A stretch of DNA of 64,000 nucleotides. Source: Winogradskyella marina (lineage in GTDB: Bacteria; Bacteroidota; Bacteroidia; Flavobacteriales; Flavobacteriaceae). The notes under the pieces are model-generated. The model did no database searches. It was given only the letters and a program-made list of their open reading frames with translations, and was not told the origin of the DNA. The DNA is taken from positions 46,160 to 110,159 of the forward strand of contig NZ_JADOET010000012.1 in NCBI RefSeq assembly GCF_015645385.1. Direction: 5' to 3'. Positions 63,992-64,000 of the stretch are shown piece by piece. Positions within the stretch are counted from its first letter, which is position 1. Every line of letters starts with the position of its first letter. The position numbers and the translations under genes were made by a program.

Positions 63992-64000
63992 TATGGTTTA

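Overview
The window looks like a chromosomal segment of a marine-type member of the Flavobacteriaceae (Bacteroidota). The sequence is strongly AT-rich. Promoters match the Bacteroidota -7 element TAnnTTTG. Typical lineage markers are present: a T9SS type B sorting domain, HTCS hybrid regulators, a fused CcsBA, BshB1 (bacillithiol), DUF2911, DUF2490 and a SusD-free lipoprotein repertoire. No prophage, rRNA operon, CRISPR array or integrase is visible.

Layout. 0-3.7 kb: a truncated lipoprotein gene and two paralogous secreted proteins with an S74 tail-fibre chaperone domain. 3.7-9.5 kb: two paralogous TPR hybrid histidine kinases with AraC output. 9.7-12.1 kb: a sugar-type aminotransferase, a nitroreductase and an orphan, 5'-deleted T9SS sorting domain. 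12.1-29 kb: a stress cluster (beta-CASP nuclease, ATP-cone/nuclease fusion, three universal stress proteins, PAS kinase plus REC-cNMP-HTH regulator, ABC exporter, MscS channel, P1B-type ATPase, CDP-alcohol transferase, lipoprotein). 29-33.7 kb: tRNA-Ser, two M28 peptidases, tRNA-His, BshB1. 33.8-43.8 kb: SLC13-type transporter, PEP carboxykinase, PLP sulfur enzyme, CcsBA, MscL, truncated haemoglobin. 43.8-44.7 kb: a REP-associated tyrosine transposase with its palindromes. 44.9-56.7 kb: housekeeping operons (DUF2520, KdsC-like, UbiA-like, Maf, MscS, CorA, PIG-L, SSS symporter, oxidoreductase). 56.8-64 kb: DUF2911, an arsenic operon, then TetR/AarF/SDR/DUF2256.

Main discovery. Seven promoters between 16.2 and 28.1 kb share one architecture: a palindrome TGAT-N4-ATCA (FNR-box core), then exactly 23 bp, then TAnnTTTA/G. 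They stand before the universal stress operons, a putative small RNA, the TerB-like/ABC operon, the MscS operon, the CDP-alcohol transferase and the lipoprotein. An eighth copy with TGAC-N4-GTCA precedes the SLC13/pckA pair at 33.8 kb. In the middle of the cluster lie the likely controllers. One is a histidine kinase whose first PAS domain aligns without gaps to the haem pocket of FixL, keeping the haem-ligand His and the distal Arg. The other is a response regulator that fuses a receiver to a Crp/FNR-type cNMP and HTH domain. I infer a compact FixL/FixJ-FixK-like circuit for low oxygen or gas stress that governs its own genomic neighbourhood.
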